Origin: Microplitis mediator
Lineage: Eukaryota; Arthropoda; Insecta; Hymenoptera; Braconidae
DNA: 64,000 nucleotides
Direction: 5' to 3'
NCBI RefSeq assembly: GCF_029852145.1
Contig: NC_079970.1
Coordinates: 6,572,001 to 6,636,000, forward strand
Every line of letters starts with the position of its first letter. Within the stretch, counting starts at the first letter, position 1. Made by a program: the position numbers and the translations under genes. Shown here piece by piece: positions 21,324 to 46,356 of this stretch. The notes below the pieces were generated by a model. The model saw nothing but the letters and a program-made list of their open reading frames with translations. It did not search any database and was not told where the DNA came from.

Positions 21324-22377
21324 ACCCAAGTAGCACAGAGACAACTTTAAAATGTCTTTTAAAAGGATAAGACAAATTTTTTGTCTCAAAGTCACCTTTT
21401 TTGGTATAAATACGACATGCAAATGTTGGTTACGGAGACAGAGAAAATTTGTGTTGTTTTTCTGGTCTTCTGTCAGTTAAAAAGTCATTTAAGATGACTT
21501 TCTTTGCCACTTTTTGTCGTCACTTGTGTCAAGTTTTTTAAGTAGATATTTTTTCGATGACAAATTCTGATTGTTTTGTCAACATGTTGGTGCTCTGGTG
21601 GAAATTTTTCGGAATTTTCTCTGAAAAACTCAGTTCTAAAATTCTAAAGACTTTTTCAGAGTTATTCAGAGAAAAGTCCAAAAAATTTCCACCAAGGTGC
21701 CTTATCGATATGTCAAAAAACAGCCTAAAAACTGATAATCTATAGGTCACAAAGCCAAGTGTGCTACTTGGGTAATTACAAGATTAGATATTGAATGGAG
21801 AAAAAATTTAAAAAAAGGTTAAAACAACCCAAGTAGCACACTTGGCTTTGTGACCTATAAAATGTCAGTTTTTTGACATATCGATAAGGCACCATGTTGA
21901 CAAAACGATCAGAAATTTATCACCGAAAAAATATCTATTTAAAAAACTTGACACAAGTGACGACAAAAAGTATATTACAAATAGTGATAAAATAAATCAT
22001 CTAAACGACTTTTTAATTGACATAAGACAGGAAAAACAACACAAATTTTCAATGATACTGAAGTTAGCCGACGTTCAATAATTTTTAAATTTTTTTAAAA
22101 GCGATGAATTATAAAAAAAAATATTTTAAAAAATTGCACCTATAGTTATTTAGATTTTCGATTTGTCCATATTTTTAGTTTTATTTTTTTCTGTAATTGA
22201 ATGGTTGAAAAAAAAAATCCGGAAATTTTTAATTCTCGGTTAATTTCAAGATCATAATTTTCTGTCTCCGGAACCAACATTTGCATGTCGTATTTACACC
22301 AAAAAAAGTGACTGAGACAAAAAAAAATTAGTCTTATCCTTTTAATAGATATCTTAAAGTTGTATCTGCTACTTGGG
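21324..22377. mobile_element. Two inverted copies of one element (family I), one interrupted
   Basis: Copy 1 (21324-21772) starts ACCCAAGTAGCACA and ends TGTGCTACTTGGGT. Copy 2 (about 21828-22377) has the same ends but the opposite internal orientation, and carries a family-A MITE (22052-22255). The A insertion is flanked by the 7-base direct repeat AATTTTC (22044-22050 and 22256-22262); copy 1 supplies the uninterrupted sequence. Copy 2 also lacks part of the middle of copy 1. Confidence 0.75.
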
Positions 22378-22539
22378 AATACAAGTAAATATAAGACTGT
22401 GCAAATTCTTCCCAATTCTAAGAAAAATTGTAAATTGCTGTTGTTTTATTCCACACCGCCATCTTCTAATTTTAAATTGGTAAATTCATCCACTTTTGTC
22501 TAGTTCCTTATTCTCCAAACTTTTATGATCCTAAAGTTA

Positions 22540-23137
22540 ATGATTCTGAAGTTAGCAGATAATTAAAAATTTCCGGATTTTTTTTCCAGCAAATAAATTA
22601 CAAAAAAATAAAAAATAAAAATCTGCACTTGTAGGGAATTTAAAAAACTACAGGCGCAATTTTTTCAAATTTTTTTTTTTTTTAATTTACCATCTAAAAT
22701 AAAATCCAAAAATTATTAGACGTCCGCTAACTTCAGTGTCATTAAAGTTACCAGACAATTAAAAAATTTTGAATTTTAATTTCAACAAATCGATTACAAA
22801 AAAATGAAAAATAAAAATATGCACATGTAGAAAATTTAAAAAACTACAGGTGCAATTTTTTCAAATTTTTTTTTTTTTTTTTAATTTACCGTCTAAAATA
22901 AAATCCAAAAATTATTAGACGTCCGCTAACTTCAGTATCATTAAAGTTACCATACAATTAAAAAGTTTCGAATTTTAATTTCAACAAATCGATTACAAAA
23001 AAATGAAAAATAAATATATGCACATGTAGAAAATTTAAAAAACTACAGGTGCAATATTTTCAAATATTTTTTTTTTCATGATTTATTGTTAAAAAAAAAA
23101 TCCAAAAGTTATTAGACTTCGGCTAACTTCAGTATCA
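22540..23137. repeat. Three tandem family-A units
   Basis: Three consecutive units of about 199 bases (22540, 22741 and 22940 onwards), each with TGCAC.TGTAG near the middle and ending GGACG-like TCCGCTAACTTCAGT or TCGGCTAACTTCAGT. Units 2 and 3 are the most alike. Head-to-tail order suggests unequal exchange rather than three insertions. Confidence 0.75.
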
Positions 23138-23627
23138 AAAACTTTTTAAAATTCAAACGGGACAAGTTATCAGACATTAATTACAAGTGTATTAATAATA
23201 ACTTCTTTCTGATTTTAAATCTTAGAATGATCACCGATCCCCCACCCTCATGACTTAGTGTTTACCTTCAAACATTTAACCAACTCCGAAAGTAACTTAT
23301 CATGAGAGTAAAACTGTATTAGTTTTGTTGTGAACCAGGAGTGGGGATTAAAATGCCGCGTCGCCGTAGGTTCATTTCTTACAATTCTCAGTTTACTTTC
23401 ATCCACTTTCATGCTTTAATCCTTTTGTCGTCATCATAGTCGCGGACAGTGTGTGCTCAGTGCTTATCGTGATATTGATATATGTGCATTACATACACAC
23501 ACATACATACATACAATATATGTAGGTACACAGCAACACAACTTACATTACATTCACTTACACTAATTATTGGCGACACTCTCGCAACGTAACGTTTTAG
23601 CTTTGGTAGGTTTCGTTCATTTGCAAA
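23138..23627 (+). promoter_or_regulatory. RBM45 5' flank
   Basis: Upstream sequence ending at the ATG at 23628. Contains short CA/TACA runs (about 23485-23515) and relatively GC-rich segments (23340-23460) that may hold the promoter and 5' UTR. No definite core motif. Confidence 0.3.
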
Positions 23628-37302
<13,675 letters not shown>

Positions 37303-39397
37303 TTTCGTGGAGTGTCACGTAAGTACTAATAACAGTTCGCGAAGAAAAAACGTCTCATAAATATAAAGTATATACATACATGTATAAATATATTAATATA
37401 ACTAATAATAATAATGCCACAAGGATATTTTTTGACGAATTAAGGATAAATAATATTGAGGGTGAAGAAAATATAATTTTTTTTTGTGTGTTTATCTTCA
37501 CAGACTGACTGGTAACCAAACCCACAAACACAAGCTGGACGCACGCAACAATGAGACGAATTTTAAGACTCACTGACCACATCGGGCCTGCAACTGAGGA
37601 AAACTACTTCAACTATCTCTAAAAAAAAACAAAAAAAAAATACAACAACTGATTGCTTACAATTGCCACTTCAACATTACCGAAAACATTAACGTTACTC
37701 ACTTAATATTTATTTTTATTTCTCAGTCTTTTATTTCTTGATTTTTTAATCTCCTCACAATTGATACACATACATCACATTGTTTCATAACTTATTTATG
37801 ACATAACAATTGTGCGGGGACCGATTTATTTTCATTACTTTTTAAGTTTGTGGCTGTGTTAATAATCAATATTGCTCACTCGTCGTTTTTAATAATTAAT
37901 TAATATACCGGTTGTGCTTTGGGAAATAATTATTAAAAATTTTTTAATCCAAGATGAAGAAAAATAATTTTAAACAAACAAATTAAAATAGTTATAATTA
38001 TTATAATAATGACGTCCTACATCTATTTTTATACAGAAAATAAAAAAAAAATAAATTTGCTCTCGGCTAGTGCCGGTAACGGTTCGTAAGTGGAGGAATA
38101 ATTATTAACAATTGAGAAAAGTTTACGATGAAATTAAGATTTTTTTATAATAAAAAACAAAAACTTTTCTTTTTTAAATTATCTACAATCAATTGAAAAA
38201 ATTTTGTAATTAATATTTTTATTTTCTACGACAAGTTTGAATAAAACGAAAATTAATCTTTTTTAAATTTTTGGCGGGAAAAATTTCAATTTAAAATGTC
38301 TGAAAAATTTCAAGGAAAACTTTTCTCATATAAAATTTTCATTTAAAAAATATATAAATATATTCATTAAAGCATAAAAGCTTATAAAGGATTTAAAAAA
38401 TTAATTAATATATAATGAATTAAAGGTTTTAGTGTCGTAAATATTAATGAGTGTTAAAATTGTATTATTAATTTATCATTAATTAAATGATAAATTAATA
38501 AATAATAAATAAACTAAATTAATCGCGTGGCCTTTAGAGTTTAGAATTGTTGGTAACTTTGACAGCGTCAGGGATTGTGCATTTAAATAAAAAAAGATCA
38601 GAACAGAATGCATGGATTCAAAAATAATTAATAATCTTAGAGTTACATAATTAAAATTCAGTTAGTAAAGTAATTTTATTATTACTGATTAGTTAAATGA
38701 TTATAATATTAATATAATTACACTTTAATGGTTCCGTTTTCTGTTTGTTTTTTTTTTTTTTGTATCTGGAATTATTGTTTTTCCAGTGGTTAGTTATTTT
38801 TAGTTTGTTCATTTATATTATAAAGAATTTTTTAAAAATTGACTATAAATTTACACAATTTGATTTTTTTTCGCTAATAAGAATTTTAGTTATTCGTTAA
38901 AAAAATGTCCGAGTTAATTGAATAGTTTGAAGAAACGGATATCAATAGTTAATTTATGTTATGATGATAATAAATATACCAAATAAATTTCGATAAAAAT
39001 AATCGGGAATGTAATTGATATAAAAATTATTTTCAAAATTAATAATGTATTATGTAAAATGTTTTTACTTATTAAAACTATATACATAAATTTTACTTAT
39101 AAATACTGTATAATTAAGATGATAATTTATAGATATATAAATAATATTAATAATAATAACATAATATCTTTGATAATCCACAGTTAATTAATTAAACAAT
39201 ATAATTATTAAAATTAAAACAAAACAGTGAACATGTGTTTTTGACATTATTGTGTGACTACATACGTTAAATTTTTAGACTGTAACTGACTTGCCTTAAT
39301 AGCCGAAAAATACATTTAATAATCAACTAAAAATTTATTTTTTATTTATTCATAATTTTATATATCGATAATTTATTTAAAACTACAAGATGATTAC
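37303..39397 (+). other. RBM45 3' UTR and intergenic DNA
   Basis: No coding sequence. The stop at 37300-37302 is followed by a GTAAGT (37319), so the 3' UTR may itself be spliced. The rest is very AT-rich with no recognised repeat; several AATAAA signals occur (for example near 38039 and 38501). Confidence 0.4.
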
Positions 39398-40774
39398 TGG
39401 CGTGTTCGGCTGCCTGTTGTGAGCTGCTCGGAGCAACCCCGAAAAATTTCTTAAGTGTACGAGATTTTTCGAACACTATACCCCCCCCCCCCCTAATAGC
39501 ACAGTTTGCTTAGCAAAAGTTTAAAAAAGTTTTCTTGAATTTTTCGTCAAATGTCCGTCAACTTCGGGCTTTTCCGTTTTTGACAACAATTTGACGTAAA
39601 TTTACTACCCGAATTATAATGCAAATTCACTTCAAAAGTTGTATGCGAATTGTCATCAAAAACGGAAAAGACCGAAGTTGAGGAAAAATTAATCGCAAAT
39701 TTTTCTTTACAACTTTTGCTGTCAAATTTTTAGCAAATTCGGGCAGTAAATTTCGGTAATTTCAATTGTCAAATTGCTGTTAATTTCAAGCTACAGTGGC
39801 TATTAGGGTATTTATATAATTTAAACAGTTTGTCGTTAAAATAATAAGCCGATTGACATATTTGTCAAAATCATAAATTGTTTGGTTCGAATGTTTAATA
39901 TATTTTTAGTAAATTAATTTTAAAAAATTAGTTTTGGATAACAATGACCGGATCATTGTGACAAATGATGATATTTTCGACCATTCAAAAAGACAAGGGA
40001 AGAAACGTTATTCGTCAATGAATTTTCAGAGTACACTGTAAAAAATCAGGAGTGAATCCGGATTTTATTTAAATCCGTATTCACTCCGGTCCGGAGTTTT
40101 TATAGTTAAATAAATTTATATTTAATAGAAACAGCTGTTAATTAGAAACATAATTATTTAAATAAACAATTCATTCAGATATTAATAATTAAACTTAAAA
40201 TATTATGTTTTTAATTTATAAAATGTTTTAGTAGCTCACTAAATTATACTTTCATATATATAATACATAGTGAAAATATTAAATTATTGAATAGCTATAG
40301 TGACATAGTTTTTATGGGAATATTTTATATTTCGGTACAATATGAAATATTATCTCGTGGTATGATTGATTTAAATCATACGACAGTTTGTGACTCAGTG
40401 GAATTATATTTGTCAAAGTCTTATTATCAGCTGCTTATAATTTTTTAAAATCATTTCGCGGGAATATACGGGAAGGGAGCTCGTAATTATTTCCGTACTC
40501 AATATAAATGTCGAAATATCAGACCTAAGCTCACTATGTATTAGTAATTTTTTTTATAATTAATATTTTCCGAAACTCCCCTTCGTAGTGAAATTCACTC
40601 CGGATTCATCCCGTAAATTTTTTACAGTATAAATAGTATCTTACACGCCAAGTAAGGAATGTCCTACTTTCCTCCCACGGTGTGTAATATACTAATAATT
40701 TTTAACTTGACCGATTCTTTCGGAATTAATCGGCTCTGCTCTGATCAGCCCAGAGCAAGCAGCCGAACACGCCA
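39398..40774. mobile_element. Element with TGGCGTGTTCGGCTGC ends (family M), F nested inside
   Basis: The 16-base ends TGGCGTGTTCGGCTGC and GCAGCCGAACACGCCA are perfect inverse copies 1.4 kb apart. Inside are an inverted pair around 39559-39685 (AACTTCGGGCTTTTCCGTTT and inverse), a C13 run (39481-39493) and a nested family-F element, 40035-40628 (ACTGTAAAAAATCAGGAGTG to CGTAAATTTTTTACAGT). No transposase. Confidence 0.65.
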
Positions 40775-42976
40775 TAAGAAATTAAAACCATTGTTTTTTT
40801 TTTTTTTTTTTTTTTTAACAATTAAGTATTTCCTGAACTTGCAATTCCATTTTAATTAAAATTATTAATTAAATTTAGGGGAAGTCTACGATTTGCGTGA
40901 CGTTACCAAATGATCGCGAATTCTTGGAAAAATGGACTAATTCAGACGTTTTTTTTTTTTTTCAAATTTTCGTCTTCAAATGCACTTTTCGGAAAAAAAT
41001 TAAAGATATTAAATTCTATTAAATATTTCACTTTTTAAAAAAAATCGAATTTTTCTCGAAATCCATTTTTCTCAAAAACTAAGCGAGATATCAAAAAATT
41101 TTATTCTTGAAGAAAGTATTATTTCGTCTTCTACAAGAATTCGCGGTCATTTTGAGGCGCCATGGAAACCGTAGAATCTCCTAATTTCGAATACCGTTTT
41201 TTCCTAATTTATTAAATATTCACTACTTTCATTAATTTCTTTAATTAAAAAAAAAACATAAATATTTATTTTTCGTTTATTAACATATTAATATTTTAAT
41301 AGTGTTCTGAATATATATTTAACTATTACGAAAATTGTATCATTAGTTTCTAAAAAAAAATTTCAGGCGTATGATTAACAATTGAATATTTTTCATTAAC
41401 TTTTTTTATCTAAATCACCGATTTAAAGAATTGGGTCTTGAGAGTGACTCAATTATTACTGAACACTTTGTTTCCATTTTCAGGACACTGGCACATCGAA
41501 AAACCCAAGTACCTGATGACATCTGTGATTTTAATTATAAAATAAATGCAATACAAAGTTTATAATTAAATTAAAAATTAATTTTTTAAAAGTAATAGTA
41601 GAAATAACTCTAACATAAATTTAAAAAAATTTTAATTAATCCATCACTCAACAAACATGGAAATAAAAGCTATATTTTATAATATAGACATCAAGTTAAT
41701 TGTTAACTCAACTGAGTTAACAAATAAATCTGTAATTAAATAAATAATTAATATTCTATAAATATAACAACAGTACGTTACTATAATTTTTATAATTATT
41801 AGTATTATTTGTTTAAACTAATAATATGAATGCTCATTTCCTCTTATCCCCTTCTAATTTATATTTCTTTTTAAAATAATTCATTTTTTTATATTTTCCT
41901 AACGAATTTAATTTATTTTACACAGAAAATTTTTACTCGCCCTACGAAAATTTTACTTGCTCCAAAAAATTTTTTGTTTTCATTTAATAATGCGAAAATT
42001 TACTGTATTTTACGATAAAAACCCGTAAATTTTTCGTAAATTCATCAGAATTTTCGGTAAATTCGCCCCATTCTCAATAAATTACCATAATTTACTGCGG
42101 GTGTGTCTTATTTAAAGAGAGAAAGGGGTCTGAGATACAAAAAAAAGAGGATATTTTTGTATCTCAGACCCCTTTCCTTTTTTTTTTTTCAGAGTAACTT
42201 CTTTATTGAAATTCTCAAAAATTTGTGACATTACTAAGCAACATTCCAAGAATATTCTGCTAAATTTTCATATAAAAATATTGAAAAATAAGCCAGTGGT
42301 AGTGGGGAGAATCGAGTCAACTAAAAACAAAAGTCTCCATGCCGTAGGCAGGACACTCATGACTGCTTCATCTGAAATAAAAAAACCAAAAAGATTTCTT
42401 TAGTAGATAAGTTTTTGGATTTATCTTGGATTTGAACGAAGATTAATAATGTCACAAATTTTGAGAATTTTAATAATGAAGGTACTAATAATGCTCTTTT
42501 TTTGTATCTCAGACCAGCTTCTCCTCTTATGTCAGATTTGCGCACTTTTACGGTTATTTTTCCGCTTTTGCGGTAGACATTCGCAAAACTAGGGTATATT
42601 GTTACAAAATCGTAACTCATGGTAATTTACTGTAAGTTGGATCCGTCAAAGTTTATAACTTTTTAATTTCGGTAATTATTTATTAAATTGGTTGCATTTT
42701 AAAGATGATAAATAAAAAAAATGCCATCTGGCAGCCAGAATGGAGGGTAGGTTTTTCTAGTCGTTCAAAAATTTTTAAATTCTGTAAATTCATAAATAAT
42801 AACATGTACATTGTCAAATAATGATGTGACAGTGAGATCAGAAAATTATTTAACTAGCTACAAAATAAAGCTAACATAATAAGATAATGTAAAATGCATA
42901 AGTCATTGAACTCACAATTTATTAATTTTCTTGATTTTGTTCAAATTTTCAAGTTAATAAATAATAGTATAATATT
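40775..42976. other. Intergenic, few features
   Basis: No gene. Contains T-runs, a family-G piece (about 41925-42000), and a strong hairpin at 42115-42174 (AAAGGGGTCTGAGATACAAA with its inverse GTATCTCAGACCCCTTT); a further GTATCTCAGACC copy at 42501-42515 suggests a small repeat with these ends. Confidence 0.45.
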
Positions 42977-43254
42977 AGTTAATAAATGGCTTATTTAAAT
43001 AGAAAGAAATGACACATGAAGTTAAGGTTATAACCTTGAATGGAATGAGTGTGATTGTTAGTAAAAATTTATTATAATATTTCATTTTTTTTTTATCTTT
43101 TGTATAATAATTTTTATCCTTAATTAACATTAATTGTGTGCATTATTTTCTTTAAAAAAATAAAATTAAACAGTCCTATAAATTATTTTTCATAACCTTA
43201 CTTAATTAACTTCATTTGTCATTTCTTTCTATTAAAATAAGCCATTTATTAACT
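42977..43254. mobile_element. 278-base MITE with about 55-base inverted ends
   Basis: Left end AGTTAATAAATGGCTTATTT followed by AATAGAAAGAAATGACA; right end is the near-perfect inverse (TGTCATTTCTTTCTATT ... AAGCCATTTATTAACT). Fragments of the same end repeat just downstream (43255-43345). Non-coding. Confidence 0.7.
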
Positions 43255-44136
43255 ATTAAGAAATGGCTTATTTGGCTGAAATAAATCTCATTTAATAAAT
43301 CATTTATTAACTATCAATAAATATTTATTTGGCTCAAATAAATACTTCTATCAGTGTATCAAGTTATTGAAAGAAATAGTCAAAACATTTAGCTTATGAT
43401 CCAAATTCAAAGTTTATTGAAACAAACTTCAAGGAACTTCTTACAGAAATAGTGTTTCAATAGTGAAAAAACGATTTTTTTGAAAAATCGTAAAAATTCC
43501 AAACAGCTATAACTTCTTAACTTCTGGGGAAATTAAACACGCGGAGAACAAAAAAAATATATTTCAATCATGTATATTATATATAAAGTTTTAAATGGTC
43601 TATGATTTGGATGAGATAATATATATTTTCTTATCAAAAATCCTTCTTCGATTAGTGTAGATTTTGGTGAGGCTTAAGCTTTGGACCGAGTTAAGGAACG
43701 TATGCGTTATTCATTTTTTACCATAAGTTTTTTTTTATATATTTTAAGTACCATCTCAAATTATTCATATATTTACCTTCATAGTTTGGTGACATTGAGG
43801 GCCCTGATTAAGAAAAGTGATTTAAAATGATTCAAAACAATTTGAATTGGGTAATATATATAGATACACAGCATGGATCGAATTATTTTTATTAATCAGG
43901 GGGACAAACAGCTATTGAATTGATCACTTAAATTCAACATTTAATAACAAATTAAGGAAACAATATATAAGGATATTTATAGAGAATATCATCTATTTAT
44001 ATACATTAATATTCTATCAAGATGATAAAGCGTAAATATAAATTGGGGCTATTTGTAAAATATGTGACGAAAATAAATAAAGGGGGAAGTTATCAAAAAA
44101 AGTCCAAGTTTGTCTCAGCAAAGAGACTAAGTTATA
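43255..44136. other. Intergenic
   Basis: No gene. A family-J-like piece lies at about 43803-43905 (CCCTGATTAAG ... TTAATCAGGG); the rest is AT-rich. Confidence 0.4.
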
Positions 44137-45724
44137 CACTCCGCGACAATAGTATAACCCACCCCCCTAATTTTGTGATATCTGATAAAGAATTATAGTT
44201 ATATTAATATATTACTAATACACAAAATTAGCGTGTTAGTAAGATTATTATATTATACATACAATATTTCTTAAATAAAAAATTAACAAAATACAGACAA
44301 TATTGAGTTTTGCGGTGCGACAAAATTATAACCCAGGCAATTAAACGTAAACAAAAACTCAAGAGAATTATATCAAGAACGATTATTTATTTTAATTAAT
44401 ATTTAGTAGATCCACCATTTTTACTTATCACTTCAATCATTCGATTTGGTAAACTGTCATATAGTTTTTTAATTGTGTCTTGATTTATATTCTGCCACTC
44501 GTTAATGATCACCTTCTTCAACTCTTCAACTGTACTAAATTGTCTTGAGCCACGATAGACAGCTCGTGATAAATCTCCCCAACAATTTTCAATGATGTTC
44601 AAGTCAGGAGAATAAGCTGGCCATTCAAGAACTTGAATATTTTTTTCAACAAAATAGTCTTTAACTACCTGTGCTCGGTGAACACTGGCATTATCTTGTT
44701 GAAAAATAAAATTATTGCCAGCAATCCGTGTTGCATAGGAAGTAATCTGTTCATTTATTATTTCTATATATCGTTTACTATTTATTTTTCCAGTACAGCA
44801 CTTGATATCCATTTTCCCCGAGTATCCAATGCCAGACCATATTATTACACTGCCACCTCCAGCTTGTCGACGACTCAGCATTGAATTGTCTTTTCTTAAA
44901 TCATGAAAATAGTAATTAAAACCATCGGGTCCATCTAAATTAAATTTTTTTTCGTCAGTAAAAATAACTTTTCTCCACTTTTTTTTCCATTGAACATGAT
45001 CTTTGGCAAATTGTAATCTAACTAATTTATGTTTATCCGACAACGGTGGTTTTCTTTGTAATTTCTTACGTTTTAGATATTCACAATCATGTATAATACG
45101 TTGAACATTTCTTAAATTAGTATTAACACCGGCCTCTGCTGCGATTTGTCTTGCTGTAAGCGCAGAATTGGATGCAACTCGTAGAATTGACCTTCTTTCC
45201 CGTGGTGTAGTTGCTGTTGGTCGACCAGCCCTCTTTTTTTTTCCATAGTTTTCGGGATCTTTTAAAAAATTTCGCACAACACGATGACTTCTATTGATGA
45301 TTTTCGCGATTTTTAACTTAGAATAATTTTCAGAATGTAATTTTTTTATTATATTAATTTCAGTTTCGTTTAAGTGTTTTCCTCGTGGCATTATATTTAA
45401 AAAATAGACAAAAATAAACCAAAACAATTAATTGATGCGTAGTAACTTACGAGATACACAAGACAAGTATAATCACGAACTGACACGTCCAGTGCACCGA
45501 GCCGCTTGAGCCAATGTGACCAATGGGTTATACTTCTGTCGCGCTATCAAACGAACGATCTCGCTTTCTTATAACAAAGCAGCGTCGGTACGTAGCTATG
45601 TATATACCATAATATTAGAATCAAGTTAACAATGCTGGCGCATTAGTAATATGTTTACTTATATTTAGTTTTATAGTAGATATGAAAAAATTAGGGGGGT
45701 GGGTTAAACTATTGTCGCGGAGTG
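44137..45724 (-). mobile_element. Complete Tc1-family DNA transposon
   Basis: 1588 bases, flanked by TA on both sides (44135-44136 and 45725-45726). The ends are inverted copies, CACTCCGCGACAATAGT followed by TAACCCACCCCCCTAATTT, differing by one base within the first 35 or so. One intact transposase gene is read on the minus strand. Everything needed for a cut-and-paste element is present and undamaged, so the copy looks young. Confidence 0.92.
44396..45391 (-). CDS. Tc1-family transposase (DD34E), intact
   Basis: 331 residues from the ATG at 45389-45391 (MPRGKHLNE); an in-frame ATG 12 codons upstream gives a hydrophobic leader and is less likely. Two N-terminal helix-turn-helix regions (about 7-45 and 60-110) bind the inverted repeats, with a GRPT-type linker at 56-60. 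The catalytic triad is complete: Asp146 in IFTDEKKF, Asp233 in QQDNASVH and Glu268 in DLNIIENC, with 34 residues between the last two, as in Tc1. The length is normal for the family and there is no stop or frameshift. It catalyses excision and reinsertion of its element at TA sites. It lies alone in its element with no captured genes. Confidence 0.93.
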   Translation of the reverse strand: MPRGKHLNETEINIIKKLHSENYSKLKIAKIINRSHRVVRNFLKDPENYGKKKRAGRPTATTPRERRSILRVASNSALTARQIAAEAGVNTNLRNVQRIIHDCEYLKRKKLQRKPPLSDKHKLVRLQFAKDHVQWKKKWRKVIFTDEKKFNLDGPDGFNYYFHDLRKDNSMLSRRQAGGGSVIIWSGIGYSGKMDIKCCTGKINSKRYIEIINEQITSYATRIAGNNFIFQQDNASVHRAQVVKDYFVEKNIQVLEWPAYSPDLNIIENCWGDLSRAVYRGSRQFSTVEELKKVIINEWQNINQDTIKKLYDSLPNRMIEVISKNGGSTKY

Positions 45725-46356
45725 TAATTAGGACCAAATATTAACTCGGGAACAATTAACCAACGACAATAATATTAACTCGAACAAAAATAAGGTTTAA
45801 GAAAAGTAAGTTGAGTAAAATTGAACCATTCATTGATCATAAATAATTAATATATACGCGTACACATACCCATACCCACGCACGCACACACACACTCACA
45901 TATACTTTCACACACACACAAACACACATACGCATATGTATATTATGAATATAAATAAAGGATTTAAATTTATATCAATTTATCATATTTCTTGTTTAAG
46001 AATTTTTACAACCGTGAATGGTAACAGTTACTATCTTCGGTTGTAACAAATATAATCTTTAATAATTAGAATTAGCATCTTCGATAGTAATCGTCACCAC
46101 CATCATGTGTTACTGTTATCATTTTCAATGATAAAACTAGTTACTGTAACCACTGCAAAATTTTACTACCATTTCAGATAGATAAATTTCAAAATTTTGT
46201 ATTGTAGATAGTATCATTAAATTCTCTCCGTGTAGTCACTTTCGGTCTTTAAATTTTTTATTGTTTGAAATGATAAAATACGTCTTCTTGCCATGGAGGT
46301 ATAGTAGGGTAATTCAAGAAATAACAAATTTTTTGTTTTTTCTCGGAAACAGGTTC
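45725..46356. other. Intergenic with CA-rich repeat
   Basis: A CA/CACG-rich simple repeat lies at about 45868-45935. A segment with GGTAACAGTTACTATC-like phrases ends at CTCTCCGTGTAG (46221-46232), an end of family-K type. No gene. Confidence 0.4.
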
